Below, in pieces: positions 43,157 to 53,688 of a stretch of 64,000 bases of DNA. The DNA is taken from assembly GCA_964634885.1 (NCBI GenBank), contig CAZWLN010000016.1, positions 21,797 to 85,796 on the forward strand, in the 5' to 3' direction. The notes beneath the pieces are model-generated. The model was given only the letters and a program-made list of their open reading frames with translations. It did not search any database and was not told where the DNA came from. The DNA comes from DAINRZ01 sp964634885. Lineage in GTDB: Bacteria > Bacteroidota > Ignavibacteria > Kapaibacteriales > UBA2268. Made by a program: the position numbers and the translations under genes. Position 1 is the stretch's first letter. Every line of letters begins with the position of its first letter.

Positions 43157-46129
43157 TTAAAACTCAACCACCATTTTTTCTTTGTTGCCAACGGTGGGGA
43201 ACAGCTCCATCTGTGCCTGTGGCATGCCAGCTTTTGTCTTGCTGACAACCAGCATGGAATAGCTGAGATAGCGGAAGAGGCGCCTGAACGGGTCAACGTT
43301 TGACGGGTTGCTGATATAAATAACGGTCATAAACTTATCTTTTGCTGTAGGATGGGCATAGTTCAACAGCATCATATTGTCGGCAGCGCTAAGGCTCCTG
43401 CCGTTCACCAGGAATGCCGTGTCATTGATTGCGACGCCGCCGGGCAGCTTGTTGAGAATATTTTTTAAAAAAGGATTGGCAGACTGATCGCCTACAACGA
43501 CAATTGACCTTTCCTTCCAGTCGGCATCTTTCAGTTCATCCGCCGGCCTGGCTTCGAAGTCGTACCCGCTTTCCTTCATCAAAGAGACAAATTGCTCCAT
43601 CAGCGGGTATGCCTGCGTGTTCCTGCCGGGCAATACGAGCAGGGGCTTGTCGGTGAGTGTCAGGTTGAAGGTGTAAGGTATTTCCCACTTACAAAGCTTC
43701 CTGAGGCATTCGTAATCGGGGTCGAGGGTAACAGACCGGACAGGCTTCTTCAGGTCAACGCTGAAGTTGTTGGTTTGCTCCCTGATTGTAAAGTAAACTT
43801 TTTCCTTGCTGTCGCCGTAATCCATTACAATTGGAACCGACATTAAATAAACCCCATCCTGGTCGATCGAGAAATTCAGTTTCCCGTTTTCCTGCAGCGC
43901 TTTACCGAGGGTGAGCGTCGGGACGGAGCTGCTGTTCAGCCACTGGCTCAAAACTTTTATTGCCGGAACAGAAGACGAATCGGCTTTACACTGTGCGTCG
44001 AAGGTAGAAAGCAGGCTCATCCACCCGGCTCTTTTCCCTTTATACTTAGCGGCGAATTTCTGCAGTGAGGCAAAGAAAGTCTTTTCGCCTGTAAGCTTCA
44101 TCAGTTCATAGAAGATGAAACCGCCTTTCTGGTAACCGATGGTAGCGTCGTCGTTGTTTTTCTGGTATTTGAACCTGGCAACAGGGTAATTGGCCGACTC
44201 CGGCAGTTCGTTCACGGCAATCAGCGCCTTCTTACGCCAGTCGAGTGCCTGGTCGGGTTTACCCGTCAGTATGTTATGGTAATAATTGCTGCAGAAGGTG
44301 GTCAGCGCCTCGCACCAGTTACCCATGTCATAATTTACATAGACACTGTTGCCCCACCAGTTGTGGACGAACTCGTGCGGAAGCGAACCGGGCATCAGCG
44401 TAACCCAGGGCATTGCCATCAGTTTGTTCGAAAGCAGAGTGTAACCAGGCATACCGAACCCTGTGGCGAAGAAGTTCTCGACAATCGAGAAGCTGCTGTA
44501 CGGATAGGGCCCCAGCAATTTTGTGTAGAGCAGGTAGTCGTTCACTACAGCCGAAAGGTATTTTACGGCCAGAGGGCTGTCCTTGAACATATAGACACCG
44601 AATTTCCTGCCGTCAACGGTAGTGTCTTTCAGGACATAGCGCCCGCCCACGAGGATGAACTCATCGGCAGGAAGTTCGGAAGTGTAACGGACAGTGTGAT
44701 TGGCACCTTCGCCAGAATTGATGGGAATGTATTTGCCGCTGGTAATTACGGTTATATCCTTCGGTACTGAAACCGTTATGTCAAAGTCTGCCATATCATT
44801 TTCAGTATATGGATAGTAGCTGCCGGCAGGGAGGTAAATGCCTTCGCCTGCCGAGTCGGAGACAATGCCCGGTGTGTTCGAGTGCCTCTGGTTGAGCAGG
44901 GTAACTTCCGGTGAGTTGCGGACTTCGCCTCCGTATTCGAATATGATTTCGTTCAATTCGTTGCTCTTAGGCCTGACAACGATCGATGAATAGAACTCAT
45001 CATCTTTGATATCGCCGATCCTGTATTCCAACTCAGCGTCCGGGGAGCTGACTTTATTGATTTTTACGCTTTTCAGCATTTTAAACCGGGCAGATTTGAC
45101 GACAGGATTCTTCATCTTTACTTTATCTCTGCCTTCGAGCCGGTGTTTATCAGGGTCAAGAGTAATGCTCACAGTATGGACAGCAGCGCCGTTCGGCGGA
45201 GTATGCATCCCGGGCATCATCATAGGTGGTGTCACAGGCCTGGTAAGTTCCTGCATCACAATAACAAAATCGCACTGCTCTTTGTATTGAGGATCATAGC
45301 CGGGCTTCTCCCCTGTTTTGACATATACGGGGGTAATCACTGCAATTTTCATATCCGGCTTCCTGTCTGCAACTTTCTGGACAGTACCAAGATAGTTATT
45401 CGAATGGAAGTCACCGTTGAAGTGTATAACCTTGTAATCTTTATTTTTATCCATGAAATCGACAATGCTTTCCGCCATTGTTTCATCCTTGAGCACCTGG
45501 GCGCCGTAGAACAGGAACAGGGTGTTGCCTGTGTTGGGATCGGCCGAATCGGAAGCATCCATTCCCATGTTTCCTGCCATAGTCTTAAAGAAATTCTCCA
45601 TGTACATGTCTTCTTTGACATTAACCCGGCGAGCGGTGAAGGCTCTTTCATTTTCAGGCAGGTTCCGGATTCCTGTCATTCCCTGGGCGGAATAGATTGC
45701 GGCATATTTCCGGGGTACATTTGCTGCAATCACAGGAGCATTATTAGTTTTTGCCATCTCGACCAGTGGCTTGTAGAATTTTTCATAATCGGGCCAGGGA
45801 CGCGATTTTTTAAGGAATTCCGCTTCGGTTATCTTTCCGGCGAGATAGTCGTCGAGGAAGGGTCCGGCGTCACGTTCAAACATCTCCAGAGACACGGCTG
45901 TTTTGGGATTGAGTGTGTACATTGCAGCAAGTAAATCTCTTTGTATGGAATGAATGACGCTGTCGTCGTGAAATTCACCAAAGAAAACCAGATCGGCTTT
46001 GAGGACTTCTTTTGCAAAAGCATTTATATCGAGCCTGGCGCCTGTTTTGGAATCATATACGGCAAAATCCCTTGAATGGGCCGGCAACATCATTATCAGC
46101 AGCAGTGCGAGGTAATATATTCTATTCAT
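43157..46129 (-). CDS. Fusion of a ChaN-like domain with an M1-family aminopeptidase-like domain
   Basis: The 990-residue product has a signal peptide (IYYLALLLIMMLPAHS). Residues about 20-290 are a ChaN/DUF399 domain (ADLVFFGEFHDDSVIHSIQR, ISLEMFERD-type motif, NGDFHSNNYLGTVQ), a family linked to heme or iron uptake. Residues about 310-770 are an M1-like peptidase with HEFVH (585-589) and a downstream Glu607 in NWCEAL. The spacing is H-E-x-x-H-x17-E instead of the usual x18, and a GFGMPGYTLLS segment replaces GAMEN. The C-terminal about 220 residues have no recognised family and contain a domain resembling a Rossmann-like fold (SIVVVGDQSANPFLKNIL). The natural substrate is unknown. Confidence 0.82.
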   Translation of the reverse strand: MNRIYYLALLLIMMLPAHSRDFAVYDSKTGARLDINAFAKEVLKADLVFFGEFHDDSVIHSIQRDLLAAMYTLNPKTAVSLEMFERDAGPFLDDYLAGKITEAEFLKKSRPWPDYEKFYKPLVEMAKTNNAPVIAANVPRKYAAIYSAQGMTGIRNLPENERAFTARRVNVKEDMYMENFFKTMAGNMGMDASDSADPNTGNTLFLFYGAQVLKDETMAESIVDFMDKNKDYKVIHFNGDFHSNNYLGTVQKVADRKPDMKIAVITPVYVKTGEKPGYDPQYKEQCDFVIVMQELTRPVTPPMMMPGMHTPPNGAAVHTVSITLDPDKHRLEGRDKVKMKNPVVKSARFKMLKSVKINKVSSPDAELEYRIGDIKDDEFYSSIVVRPKSNELNEIIFEYGGEVRNSPEVTLLNQRHSNTPGIVSDSAGEGIYLPAGSYYPYTENDMADFDITVSVPKDITVITSGKYIPINSGEGANHTVRYTSELPADEFILVGGRYVLKDTTVDGRKFGVYMFKDSPLAVKYLSAVVNDYLLYTKLLGPYPYSSFSIVENFFATGFGMPGYTLLSNKLMAMPWVTLMPGSLPHEFVHNWWGNSVYVNYDMGNWCEALTTFCSNYYHNILTGKPDQALDWRKKALIAVNELPESANYPVARFKYQKNNDDATIGYQKGGFIFYELMKLTGEKTFFASLQKFAAKYKGKRAGWMSLLSTFDAQCKADSSSVPAIKVLSQWLNSSSVPTLTLGKALQENGKLNFSIDQDGVYLMSVPIVMDYGDSKEKVYFTIREQTNNFSVDLKKPVRSVTLDPDYECLRKLCKWEIPYTFNLTLTDKPLLVLPGRNTQAYPLMEQFVSLMKESGYDFEARPADELKDADWKERSIVVVGDQSANPFLKNILNKLPGGVAINDTAFLVNGRSLSAADNMMLLNYAHPTAKDKFMTVIYISNPSNVDPFRRLFRYLSYSMLVVSKTKAGMPQAQMELFPTVGNKEKMVVEF

Positions 46130-46331
46130 TAACCAACTCCAAATTATCCAAAATTGAAATTTTCAATCTTAGTAATATAGTAAATTAATAAATCGGCCCT
46201 AAAGAAAAGATTGAATTAAGGCAGGGGAAAAAACAAGTATTCTCTTCCCGGATATTTGTGGAAATTGTATATTATAAAAGTGTAATCACTTGTTTTTCCA
46301 TATTGAAGAACACATGTTGTCAGTACGTGGA

Positions 46332-48533
46332 TTATTTAATTAATATCATTTTCCCATATGTAACACTATTGGAGTTTTGAATGGAGTAGAAATACAATCC
46401 TTGTGCCAGCTTGCTGCCATCGACAACGAAATAGTTCTCTGTGTCGGACGGGTTATCCTGATTGATTTCAAGAATAGGCCTTCCCATGCAGTCATATACT
46501 TTTAGGATGACATCACCAGGATTTTTGAAGTAATAATAAATTCTTGCAGTCCTGTCAAAAGGCATAGGAATTACATAAGTATCAGCATCGTTCTCAGGTA
46601 GCTCTTTGAAAGAAAGGCGGTGCTGCGTGTCCCTCGCACAGGACGGGATCAGGCATGTATCGATTTTGGGTTTACCTTCCGACTCAAATATTCCCCAATG
46701 GGGCCCAACATCTCCCTCCCCTGTTTTCCATTCTTCGTCAAAGACTTCAAAGAGGAAATAGGGAATGTCCTCTGTTTCTGACAGGGAAAGGAATTCGCTA
46801 ACAAATTTATTCTGGTTTTCCTGTCCCGGAACGGCGGAACCAACGGCTGACCCTTCACTGGGCCAGCCTGTTTCTCCCAGAATAATATGCTTATCAGGGA
46901 AAGCATCTCTGACAGTCCTGAAGATGGCAGATAGTATATCTGCTGCCCCTTCGATATTATTTCCTTCCCAGAAGGGATATATATGGACCATTATGAAATC
47001 GCAACTGTCCAGCAGTTCTTTCATAGACGCCTTGTTGTTCAGGATACTGTTGTAGGTTTCAGCTACACCGACCGGTATCTTCACGCCCAGAGTGTTTAGC
47101 TTCTGCCTGAGATATTTAACACAATCCAGCAGGTAATTATAGTTGTTGAAATTGTTTAAAAGAATCTCATTTCCAACTATAAATCCTCTGATAATGTCCT
47201 TATTCACGGTCTGTGCAACAGCGGCCATATTATCCAGTTCAGGCTGATCGACTGCTGCCCTGGTCATATCCAGCCATGCGCCGGCGTACAGAAACAGTCC
47301 GTATTTGTGGCACAATTCGGGTATTACGTAAAAAGTCTCGCCAATGCCATAGGTCCTGATAGTATCGGTTAAACAGTTTTTCATCAGCTTTATATCCGTT
47401 TCTATGGATTGCGCCGATGGGAAGCTTCCCTCGTTAGGATTCTGCCCGTCCCTGAATGGCCCGTAACATAGTCCCCGATATTTTGTTTTCATAACAAAAT
47501 CTTCTACCACAGCGGTTTCATTGTAAACGAGGAGACCTCTGTCAGTACAAATCCATTTGTTATTATGCCTGTCAATATTAATATCGAATACCCGGCCAAA
47601 ATCAACCGGTGAAAGGCCGTCAAGGGCTTCCATGGCGCCGCCTTCACCGTGGAACAGTAGCAGGGAATTCCCTTCGCCGGGATCCTGAATACCCAACCAA
47701 ATCTGTTTTTCATTTTCTATTACTATATTTTTAATTATTCCCTGTAAAACAGTTCCATTAGAATAGCCAATCAAAGTGTCTTTCAGGTTATCGTAATAGC
47801 CGAGCATTTTACCTTTCAGGCCAATCCAGACATTACATGAATCATTTACGGCTAAGGAATACAATGACTGATTTTCCGCCGACAACTGAGTTAGCTTTCC
47901 CAAAGGGATATGCTTCCAATTTTGGAAATCAGCAGGATCAACCCTTGAGAGACTACCCCAGTTCACCCCAATCCATAACATCGTGTCGCAATCTGCTTCG
48001 ATGCAGTTAATGGTTGCACTCGAATCAATACTTCCACTGTCGATCATCCATTTCAGGAATTTATTATTAGCAGAACTATAGGTTACCAGCTCCTCTCCCC
48101 TGATTTTCCACAGCTTGTCGCCCCATCCCCCGATCCAGACATTTCCAAGGCTGTCGGTACATATTGCACCTGTCGAAATTCCATCGAGGTCGAAGCGGGT
48201 AAAATGTCCCTCAGTATCCTTTTTAATGACAGCGTTGCCGGATTTATTCAACATCCAGAGATTGGAATAGCGATCGAGTACCATCGAACTGACAGGGCCG
48301 GTTTCCGGGGAATTCCCGCAAACACAGTTCCCGATCTCTACCAGCCCCAAGTCGGAGCCAATCCATTTGACGTTGTTCCCGTCAATTTCAACAGAGTATA
48401 TTGTGTCTGAAGGCAGGCATGAATTCTCTGAGTTAAACAGCTTCCAATTTTTATCTTGTGCCCAGGCGGTCGAAGACCAGGCCAGCATTATGGTAAAGAG
48501 ACAAGTCAGCATTTTCTTTTTACTGTTTTCCAT
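46332..48533 (-). CDS. Beta-propeller plus GH17 glucanase-like domain with T9SS sorting domain
   Basis: The 733-residue exported protein has a signal peptide (MLTCLFTIMLAWSSTAWA), then about 330 residues of two-component-regulator-type propeller blades (TIYSVEIDGNNVKWIGSDLG, LYSLAVNDSCNVWIGLKGK, DINIDRHNNKWICTDRGLL). A glycoside hydrolase family 17 barrel follows (about 350-630): RGLCYGPFRDGQNPN, catalytic acid/base Glu456 in IVGNEILL, and nucleophile Glu554 in ILGETGWPSEG. Family 17 acts on beta-1,3- or 1,3-1,4-glucans. The last about 75 residues (YVIPMPFDRTARIYYYFKNP, ending LAQGLYFYSIQNSNSVTYGK) are a T9SS sorting domain. AAGGGG precedes the ATG. This points to degradation of laminarin- or callose-like glucan outside the cell. 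Confidence 0.85.
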   Translation of the reverse strand: MENSKKKMLTCLFTIMLAWSSTAWAQDKNWKLFNSENSCLPSDTIYSVEIDGNNVKWIGSDLGLVEIGNCVCGNSPETGPVSSMVLDRYSNLWMLNKSGNAVIKKDTEGHFTRFDLDGISTGAICTDSLGNVWIGGWGDKLWKIRGEELVTYSSANNKFLKWMIDSGSIDSSATINCIEADCDTMLWIGVNWGSLSRVDPADFQNWKHIPLGKLTQLSAENQSLYSLAVNDSCNVWIGLKGKMLGYYDNLKDTLIGYSNGTVLQGIIKNIVIENEKQIWLGIQDPGEGNSLLLFHGEGGAMEALDGLSPVDFGRVFDINIDRHNNKWICTDRGLLVYNETAVVEDFVMKTKYRGLCYGPFRDGQNPNEGSFPSAQSIETDIKLMKNCLTDTIRTYGIGETFYVIPELCHKYGLFLYAGAWLDMTRAAVDQPELDNMAAVAQTVNKDIIRGFIVGNEILLNNFNNYNYLLDCVKYLRQKLNTLGVKIPVGVAETYNSILNNKASMKELLDSCDFIMVHIYPFWEGNNIEGAADILSAIFRTVRDAFPDKHIILGETGWPSEGSAVGSAVPGQENQNKFVSEFLSLSETEDIPYFLFEVFDEEWKTGEGDVGPHWGIFESEGKPKIDTCLIPSCARDTQHRLSFKELPENDADTYVIPMPFDRTARIYYYFKNPGDVILKVYDCMGRPILEINQDNPSDTENYFVVDGSKLAQGLYFYSIQNSNSVTYGKMILIK

Positions 48534-48584
48534 GCCATCCCCTTTAATTATTATAAATCAATGCACTGCAAACAGATACAAATA

Positions 48585-48592
48585 CAAAACTA
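48585..48592 (-). promoter_or_regulatory. Bacteroidota-type -7 element for the GH17 gene
   Basis: On the minus strand TAGTTTTG fits TAnnTTTG, about 52 bases upstream of the ATG at 48533. No good -33 element was found. The surrounding gap 48534-48777 is AT-rich. Confidence 0.35.
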
Positions 48593-48777
48593 AAAGAATA
48601 TGCATTATATCAGATTAATAATTGTTCATATATATACTGAAATATTACTTAAACAGACTGGGGAAAAAAGCATGTATATATTTGTTTTTCCTACGTCTTA
48701 TGTGGTAGTTTACAAAATAATTAGCCGAATTGACATCAAAGCTTATCAATAGTATATAGTAATTCTAATATATAGAA

Positions 48778-51700
48778 TTATATCATTCTCCGCAGTTCAA
48801 CGGTAAATGTAGTACCAACATTTAACACTGATTCGACAGATATCCTCCCGAAGAGCTTGTCCACGCAGCGTTTGACGATTGCCAGCCCCAGGCCGGTACC
48901 CTGAATGACACCAATATTGCTGAAACGGTGGAAAGGTTCATAGAGGTATTCCATCTCGTCGGAGGGTATGCCGATACCGAAATCCCTGACCATGAATTTC
49001 ATTTTCTCATCTTCTTCTATCAATTCCAGAATTATTTTCGTACCTGGCGATGAATACTTGACAGAATTGGATAATAAGTTTGTAAGTATCTGCCTGAGCA
49101 ACATCTGGTCCGTATTTGACAAAACAGAGTCGGACGGGTGGTTGAAAATAATTTCATGGGCATTATTGTCAATTTCTTTAATTTCAGAGATTGTTGTCCT
49201 GCAGAAATCCGTCAGATCGAAGGTTTCGTTGCTGAAATCCGTAACGACAGACTCGTTCCTGCCCAGGAAGAGAATTTCTTCAAGCATCCTTGTCATAACA
49301 TTTACCGAATTTTTGATCTTATCAATATGCTTGCTGAATTTGTCCCAATTCTGGCTGTGGAAATACTTTTCCAGGATGAAGGCAGAAGAGAGGATGACAG
49401 TAAGAGGTGTCCTGTATTCGTGGGAGACCATCGAGATGAAGCGGGTTTTCAGGTTTACCAGTTCCTTTTCTTTATCGAGGGCCTCCGAGAGCTCTTTTTG
49501 TGCATCGTAGAGTTTTACCTGTGTCAGTATATGTTCCTCGTTCTCCCTTTTCAACTCTTCCATCGTGTCTTCAAGTTGTGCGGTCCTTTCGATGACACGC
49601 ATTTCCAGTTCGGAGTTCAGCTTCTGTATTTCGGCTTCGTTCATTTTCCTTTCGGTGATATTCTCGATTACTCCGTCCAGATAGATGATTGCCCCCGAGG
49701 AATCGCGAATGACCCGTAAATAGTCCTGGACCCAGATTGCATCATTCCTGCCGGTAATACTATACTCGTTACTGATAATATCCTGTCTGTTTTCGTTCAG
49801 ATATTCTTTATTAACATAATAGGGGCATTCTCCAAAAAAATCAACGATGTTACTGCCGATGAGTTCCTGTTGGTCGTTGAAACCCAGCATATCTGCCAGA
49901 GACTTGTTTGTGAAGATGAAGAAACCACCCGTCGAGATCCTGAAAACACCCATAGGTAATTGTTCGGTCAGGGTACGGTATTTGAGTTCGCTGTCCTTCA
50001 GCGCCATCTCGGCAATTTTTTTGTCGGTAATGTCTTTAACGACGCTCATTACCTGGTACGGCCTGTCATTACTGTCATAGAGCAGGGTTGCGTTGTATTC
50101 CGCAAAAATCGCCATTCCTGATTTCCTTTGGAAACGGACACCGTTGTTAACAATAAAACCTGTCAGGTTAATATCGCGGAATTGACTGCTGAATTCCCTG
50201 CTGTCGGGCGGGAAGATCAAATCTGTAATATTCTTGCTCCCAAGTTCAGCAGCATTGTTGTATCCGAGCAGTTCGGACATCCTCCGGTTGTTAATGACGA
50301 TTTTCCCACTGGTATCGGTAAGAATAATACCGTCCTGGTTCATTTCGAAGAGCGTCCTGTACAGATTTTCGCTTCTGATAATAGTAGCCTTATCTTTCAA
50401 CCTCTCAGATATCTCAGCGAAAAGGGACACCATTTTTCCCGGGGATATCCTGAAGCAATGGACTTCGAATGATCCTTTCAGGTCTTCATTTTCATAATTT
50501 ATCTGTTCCCAGGAGCAGGATATGCCGGTTTTTGCGGTCAGCCTATATTTATTGGGGACATCTGTCCGGGCAAGAGGGGGAAAAGCCTCTTCAATAGATA
50601 GGCCCACAAACCGGCTGTTGTCCAATCCGAGCAGCCGGTCGGCAGCTGGATTGGCTCCGGAGAAAATCAGCCGGTCGTTTTCATCTACCGTATATATATG
50701 TAAACCCATCGGCAGTGACTCAATTATGCTGCGAAGTTTTTCTTCGCTTTGTTTTATGGCTTTTTCTCTTAGTATTTTTTCGGTTATGTTATCCAGCGCT
50801 GCCACAATACCGTCAAACTCACCGTTGTCGTCGAAAAACGGAGCGGCATTGACAGAAAGGTATTGAACGGTACCGTCTTTAAGGGTGATTGTGTGGCGTA
50901 TGTTGTACACCGGTTTCAGTGTTTTTCGGACTACAGAAAACGGCAGTCGCTCATCAGGTAAGGGTTTGAGATCTTCATCCAGGATTACCCATTGAACATC
51001 GTTGAATGTTCTTTGGACAATGTCATCCTTATTTATGCCAAGAGTATTGACGGAGTAATTGTTGGCATATATCAAATTGCCTTCTCTGTCAAGCCTGACG
51101 ATGCTGACAGGTGTAGTGTCCATTAAAAGTGAAATGTAGTCCTTTTCTTTTTTCAGCGCTCTTTCAGCTTTTTTAATATCGGTAATATCGACGGACACCC
51201 CCAGAAGAGCGGGTTCATAGAGCCCCGAGGCCGGGAAGGGTATCTTTGTGGTCTGAAGATACCTGGCATTGCCTTCGTGATCGGTAATGATTTCTTCCGG
51301 TACTACCAGTGTTTTACCACTGAGAAGCACTTTGTTGTCATCCTCAATAAAATGAGACACTTCCGGTTTGTTCCTGTTGAAGTCGGCGTCCGTTTTTCCG
51401 ACGATAGCGCCGGTGGTTGTCCCATATGCATCGGCAACAGATTTGTTTGCCAGAAGGAACCTGCCTTCGGCATTTTTCGCAAATATGAAATGTGGTACAA
51501 GGTCGATTATCAGCCTCAAAATTTCTTCGCTTTGCCTGATCTTCTTCTCGGCATTTACCCTTTCTGAAATATCCCTTGTAATCGAAGAAAAACCAATTGT
51601 ATCACCATTGGCTCTCTTCATCGGGCTGAGTGAAATTTCCACCGGGATGACCGTGCCGTCCTTTTTTACACGTAAAGACTCGAACTTTTTTCCTGTTCCG

Positions 51701-53493
51701 GTTCTTCCGACTTCGTGATATATTTCAATCTGATCATTGACTGAGTCAGCGGGAATGAAATTGGTTATTTTCTTACCTATCACGTCTTCCTTCTCATAGC
51801 CGTAAATGACAGTCGTGGCAAGGTTCAACGAATTAATAACAAAATCTTCATTCATGGTTAGAATCGAATCGGAAGTGCCGTCAACAATGCTCCTGAGCCT
51901 TTCCTCGCTGTTCCTGATTGTCTCTCCCGAGCTGATGCGGTCGGTTATATCCCTGATGAACTGCTGAATGTACTTCCTGCCGTCAATCTCGTAGAAACTG
52001 GCAGACACTTCGCTTTGGAATGAACCGCCGGATTTGGTGGAGAATTCCATGGGATAATTCATATATCCCTGTTCGGCCAGTGTAGATTGAATATTGATGA
52101 TGCTGTTCCTGTCACATGGTTTCAAAAGTTCGTTTACTTTTTTGGACAGCAGTTCTTCGTAGGAATATCCGGTCATTTCACTGAATTTCGGATTGGCGTC
52201 GATTATCTTTCCGTTCAGCTCATGTATTATTACCCCGTCATTGTTTTTATCAAAAAGGAGATGATATTTTTTCTGTTGTTCGGCTATTTTTTTCAGAGAT
52301 TCATTTTGAACTGTAATATCCCTGACTACGGCGAAAATCAGTTGTTCCTCGATGAACGGCATCGAATTCCACTCTAAGTTCCTGTACGAGCCGTCCCGGC
52401 AGCGGTACCTGTTTTCGAATCCATAGACAGGCTGCCCTTTGAACAGGCTTTCTCCGGCCTGGATGGTAGAATCCACATCGTCAGGATGGACGAAGTTTAA
52501 CCAATCGCTTGCCAGCAGTTCTTCATTGGTCCAGCCAAGTGTTTTCGTCCATGCCGGATTAAGCATCCTGAATCTTCCGTCAAACCCGGCAATACACAGC
52601 ATATCGATAGAGAGATTGAAAAGCATGTCCCTATCATCCCTGTAACGTGTCCTTTCTGTCAGGTCCTTAGAAATGATCAGTACCCCGGCAATGTGACCGT
52701 CCGTTTTTACTGCTTTTGCCTTTGTTTCGAGATGCAGGGTTTCTCCCCTTTTGTTTCGGACAATGTGTAGTAAAGCTAATTCTTTGCCCCTGGATATCTC
52801 TTTAAATTCCTTCAGTATTCTCAGTTGCTCGAGCCTGTCGAAGAGTTTCAGGTCTTTGAAATGCTTCCCAAGCACTTCCTGCTTCGAGGCGCCGTACAAT
52901 TCCAGGGCTTTACCGTTGATTTCTGAGATGGCGCCTTTCAAGTCAAGGTATATAATGGCATCGTTCGACGAATCGAATATCATTCTCTGCAGTTCTGATG
53001 AGCCGTTCATAATACCTGGGACTGGAGACGGCGGCAGATCCGTTACTTTGCAGTTCAGTACCAGATTGCCGTTTACAATTGTGCCGGCGCTTTCCAGGTT
53101 GAGTTCTTTCCCGGCGCTGCCTGTTAACCTGAAGCAGATTTTCCCGGGGCCATCCGGGGCCGCCTTGCCAAGGCCGTTGTTTTCCCTCAGCCCGTTCACG
53201 TATCCTGCCAGGAGATCCCTGTCGTCAGGGTGTATCCATTCGGCAAGCCCGGCATTAATTATTGCTTCGGACGCAATTCCCGTCACAGTACAGAACTGTT
53301 TGTTAACATAGTTCACAGCCAGGTCTGTCCCGGCAATGATAATAGGATCGCTGCAGCAGTCAAAGACTGCCTTCAACTCATCTATTCCCTTATGTTTAAC
53401 ATAAGTTTTCCGGGTGGTTTTCCCCCGGCTAATCTCTTTTATACCCTTTTTTACATCTGAACCGACATCCCTGTTCTTGTTGCCAACAGTCAT
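48778..53493 (-). CDS. Cytosolic sensor histidine kinase with about ten PAS domains
   Basis: The product is 1571 residues from the ATG at 53493, which has an AGAGG site; a TTG five codons upstream is less likely. There is no signal peptide or transmembrane helix. About ten PAS/PAC units follow one another from residue about 45 to 1295, most ending in the PAC hallmark DIT or DIS-E (SKDLTERTRY, RDITDRISSG, RDISERVNAEK, DITDKKIAEM, NITERKMNEAE). A coiled coil leads to HisKA with His1358 (ISMVSHEYRTPLTVIL) and HATPase_c (NLLSNSVKYSSPG, DFGIGIPSDE, GTGLGLAIV). No receiver is attached. It probably integrates several cytosolic signals such as redox state or small ligands. The partner regulator is not nearby. 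Confidence 0.93.
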   Translation of the reverse strand: MTVGNKNRDVGSDVKKGIKEISRGKTTRKTYVKHKGIDELKAVFDCCSDPIIIAGTDLAVNYVNKQFCTVTGIASEAIINAGLAEWIHPDDRDLLAGYVNGLRENNGLGKAAPDGPGKICFRLTGSAGKELNLESAGTIVNGNLVLNCKVTDLPPSPVPGIMNGSSELQRMIFDSSNDAIIYLDLKGAISEINGKALELYGASKQEVLGKHFKDLKLFDRLEQLRILKEFKEISRGKELALLHIVRNKRGETLHLETKAKAVKTDGHIAGVLIISKDLTERTRYRDDRDMLFNLSIDMLCIAGFDGRFRMLNPAWTKTLGWTNEELLASDWLNFVHPDDVDSTIQAGESLFKGQPVYGFENRYRCRDGSYRNLEWNSMPFIEEQLIFAVVRDITVQNESLKKIAEQQKKYHLLFDKNNDGVIIHELNGKIIDANPKFSEMTGYSYEELLSKKVNELLKPCDRNSIINIQSTLAEQGYMNYPMEFSTKSGGSFQSEVSASFYEIDGRKYIQQFIRDITDRISSGETIRNSEERLRSIVDGTSDSILTMNEDFVINSLNLATTVIYGYEKEDVIGKKITNFIPADSVNDQIEIYHEVGRTGTGKKFESLRVKKDGTVIPVEISLSPMKRANGDTIGFSSITRDISERVNAEKKIRQSEEILRLIIDLVPHFIFAKNAEGRFLLANKSVADAYGTTTGAIVGKTDADFNRNKPEVSHFIEDDNKVLLSGKTLVVPEEIITDHEGNARYLQTTKIPFPASGLYEPALLGVSVDITDIKKAERALKKEKDYISLLMDTTPVSIVRLDREGNLIYANNYSVNTLGINKDDIVQRTFNDVQWVILDEDLKPLPDERLPFSVVRKTLKPVYNIRHTITLKDGTVQYLSVNAAPFFDDNGEFDGIVAALDNITEKILREKAIKQSEEKLRSIIESLPMGLHIYTVDENDRLIFSGANPAADRLLGLDNSRFVGLSIEEAFPPLARTDVPNKYRLTAKTGISCSWEQINYENEDLKGSFEVHCFRISPGKMVSLFAEISERLKDKATIIRSENLYRTLFEMNQDGIILTDTSGKIVINNRRMSELLGYNNAAELGSKNITDLIFPPDSREFSSQFRDINLTGFIVNNGVRFQRKSGMAIFAEYNATLLYDSNDRPYQVMSVVKDITDKKIAEMALKDSELKYRTLTEQLPMGVFRISTGGFFIFTNKSLADMLGFNDQQELIGSNIVDFFGECPYYVNKEYLNENRQDIISNEYSITGRNDAIWVQDYLRVIRDSSGAIIYLDGVIENITERKMNEAEIQKLNSELEMRVIERTAQLEDTMEELKRENEEHILTQVKLYDAQKELSEALDKEKELVNLKTRFISMVSHEYRTPLTVILSSAFILEKYFHSQNWDKFSKHIDKIKNSVNVMTRMLEEILFLGRNESVVTDFSNETFDLTDFCRTTISEIKEIDNNAHEIIFNHPSDSVLSNTDQMLLRQILTNLLSNSVKYSSPGTKIILELIEEDEKMKFMVRDFGIGIPSDEMEYLYEPFHRFSNIGVIQGTGLGLAIVKRCVDKLFGRISVESVLNVGTTFTVELRRMI

Positions 53494-53688
53494 AAAACCT
53501 CTGAACAAAGGATCATTAATAAACTAATGATCGATAATCACATATATCATTATATAATTAGTTTTTATCGTCTGAAAAGTATTTTTTATTAGTAAATACA
53601 AGAAATTTAAATGAATTTTATTTGTACGCCGACTATATTCATATTTATCAGCGGCTTAAAGAAACATTGATTGTGAGGGGGCACAGAC

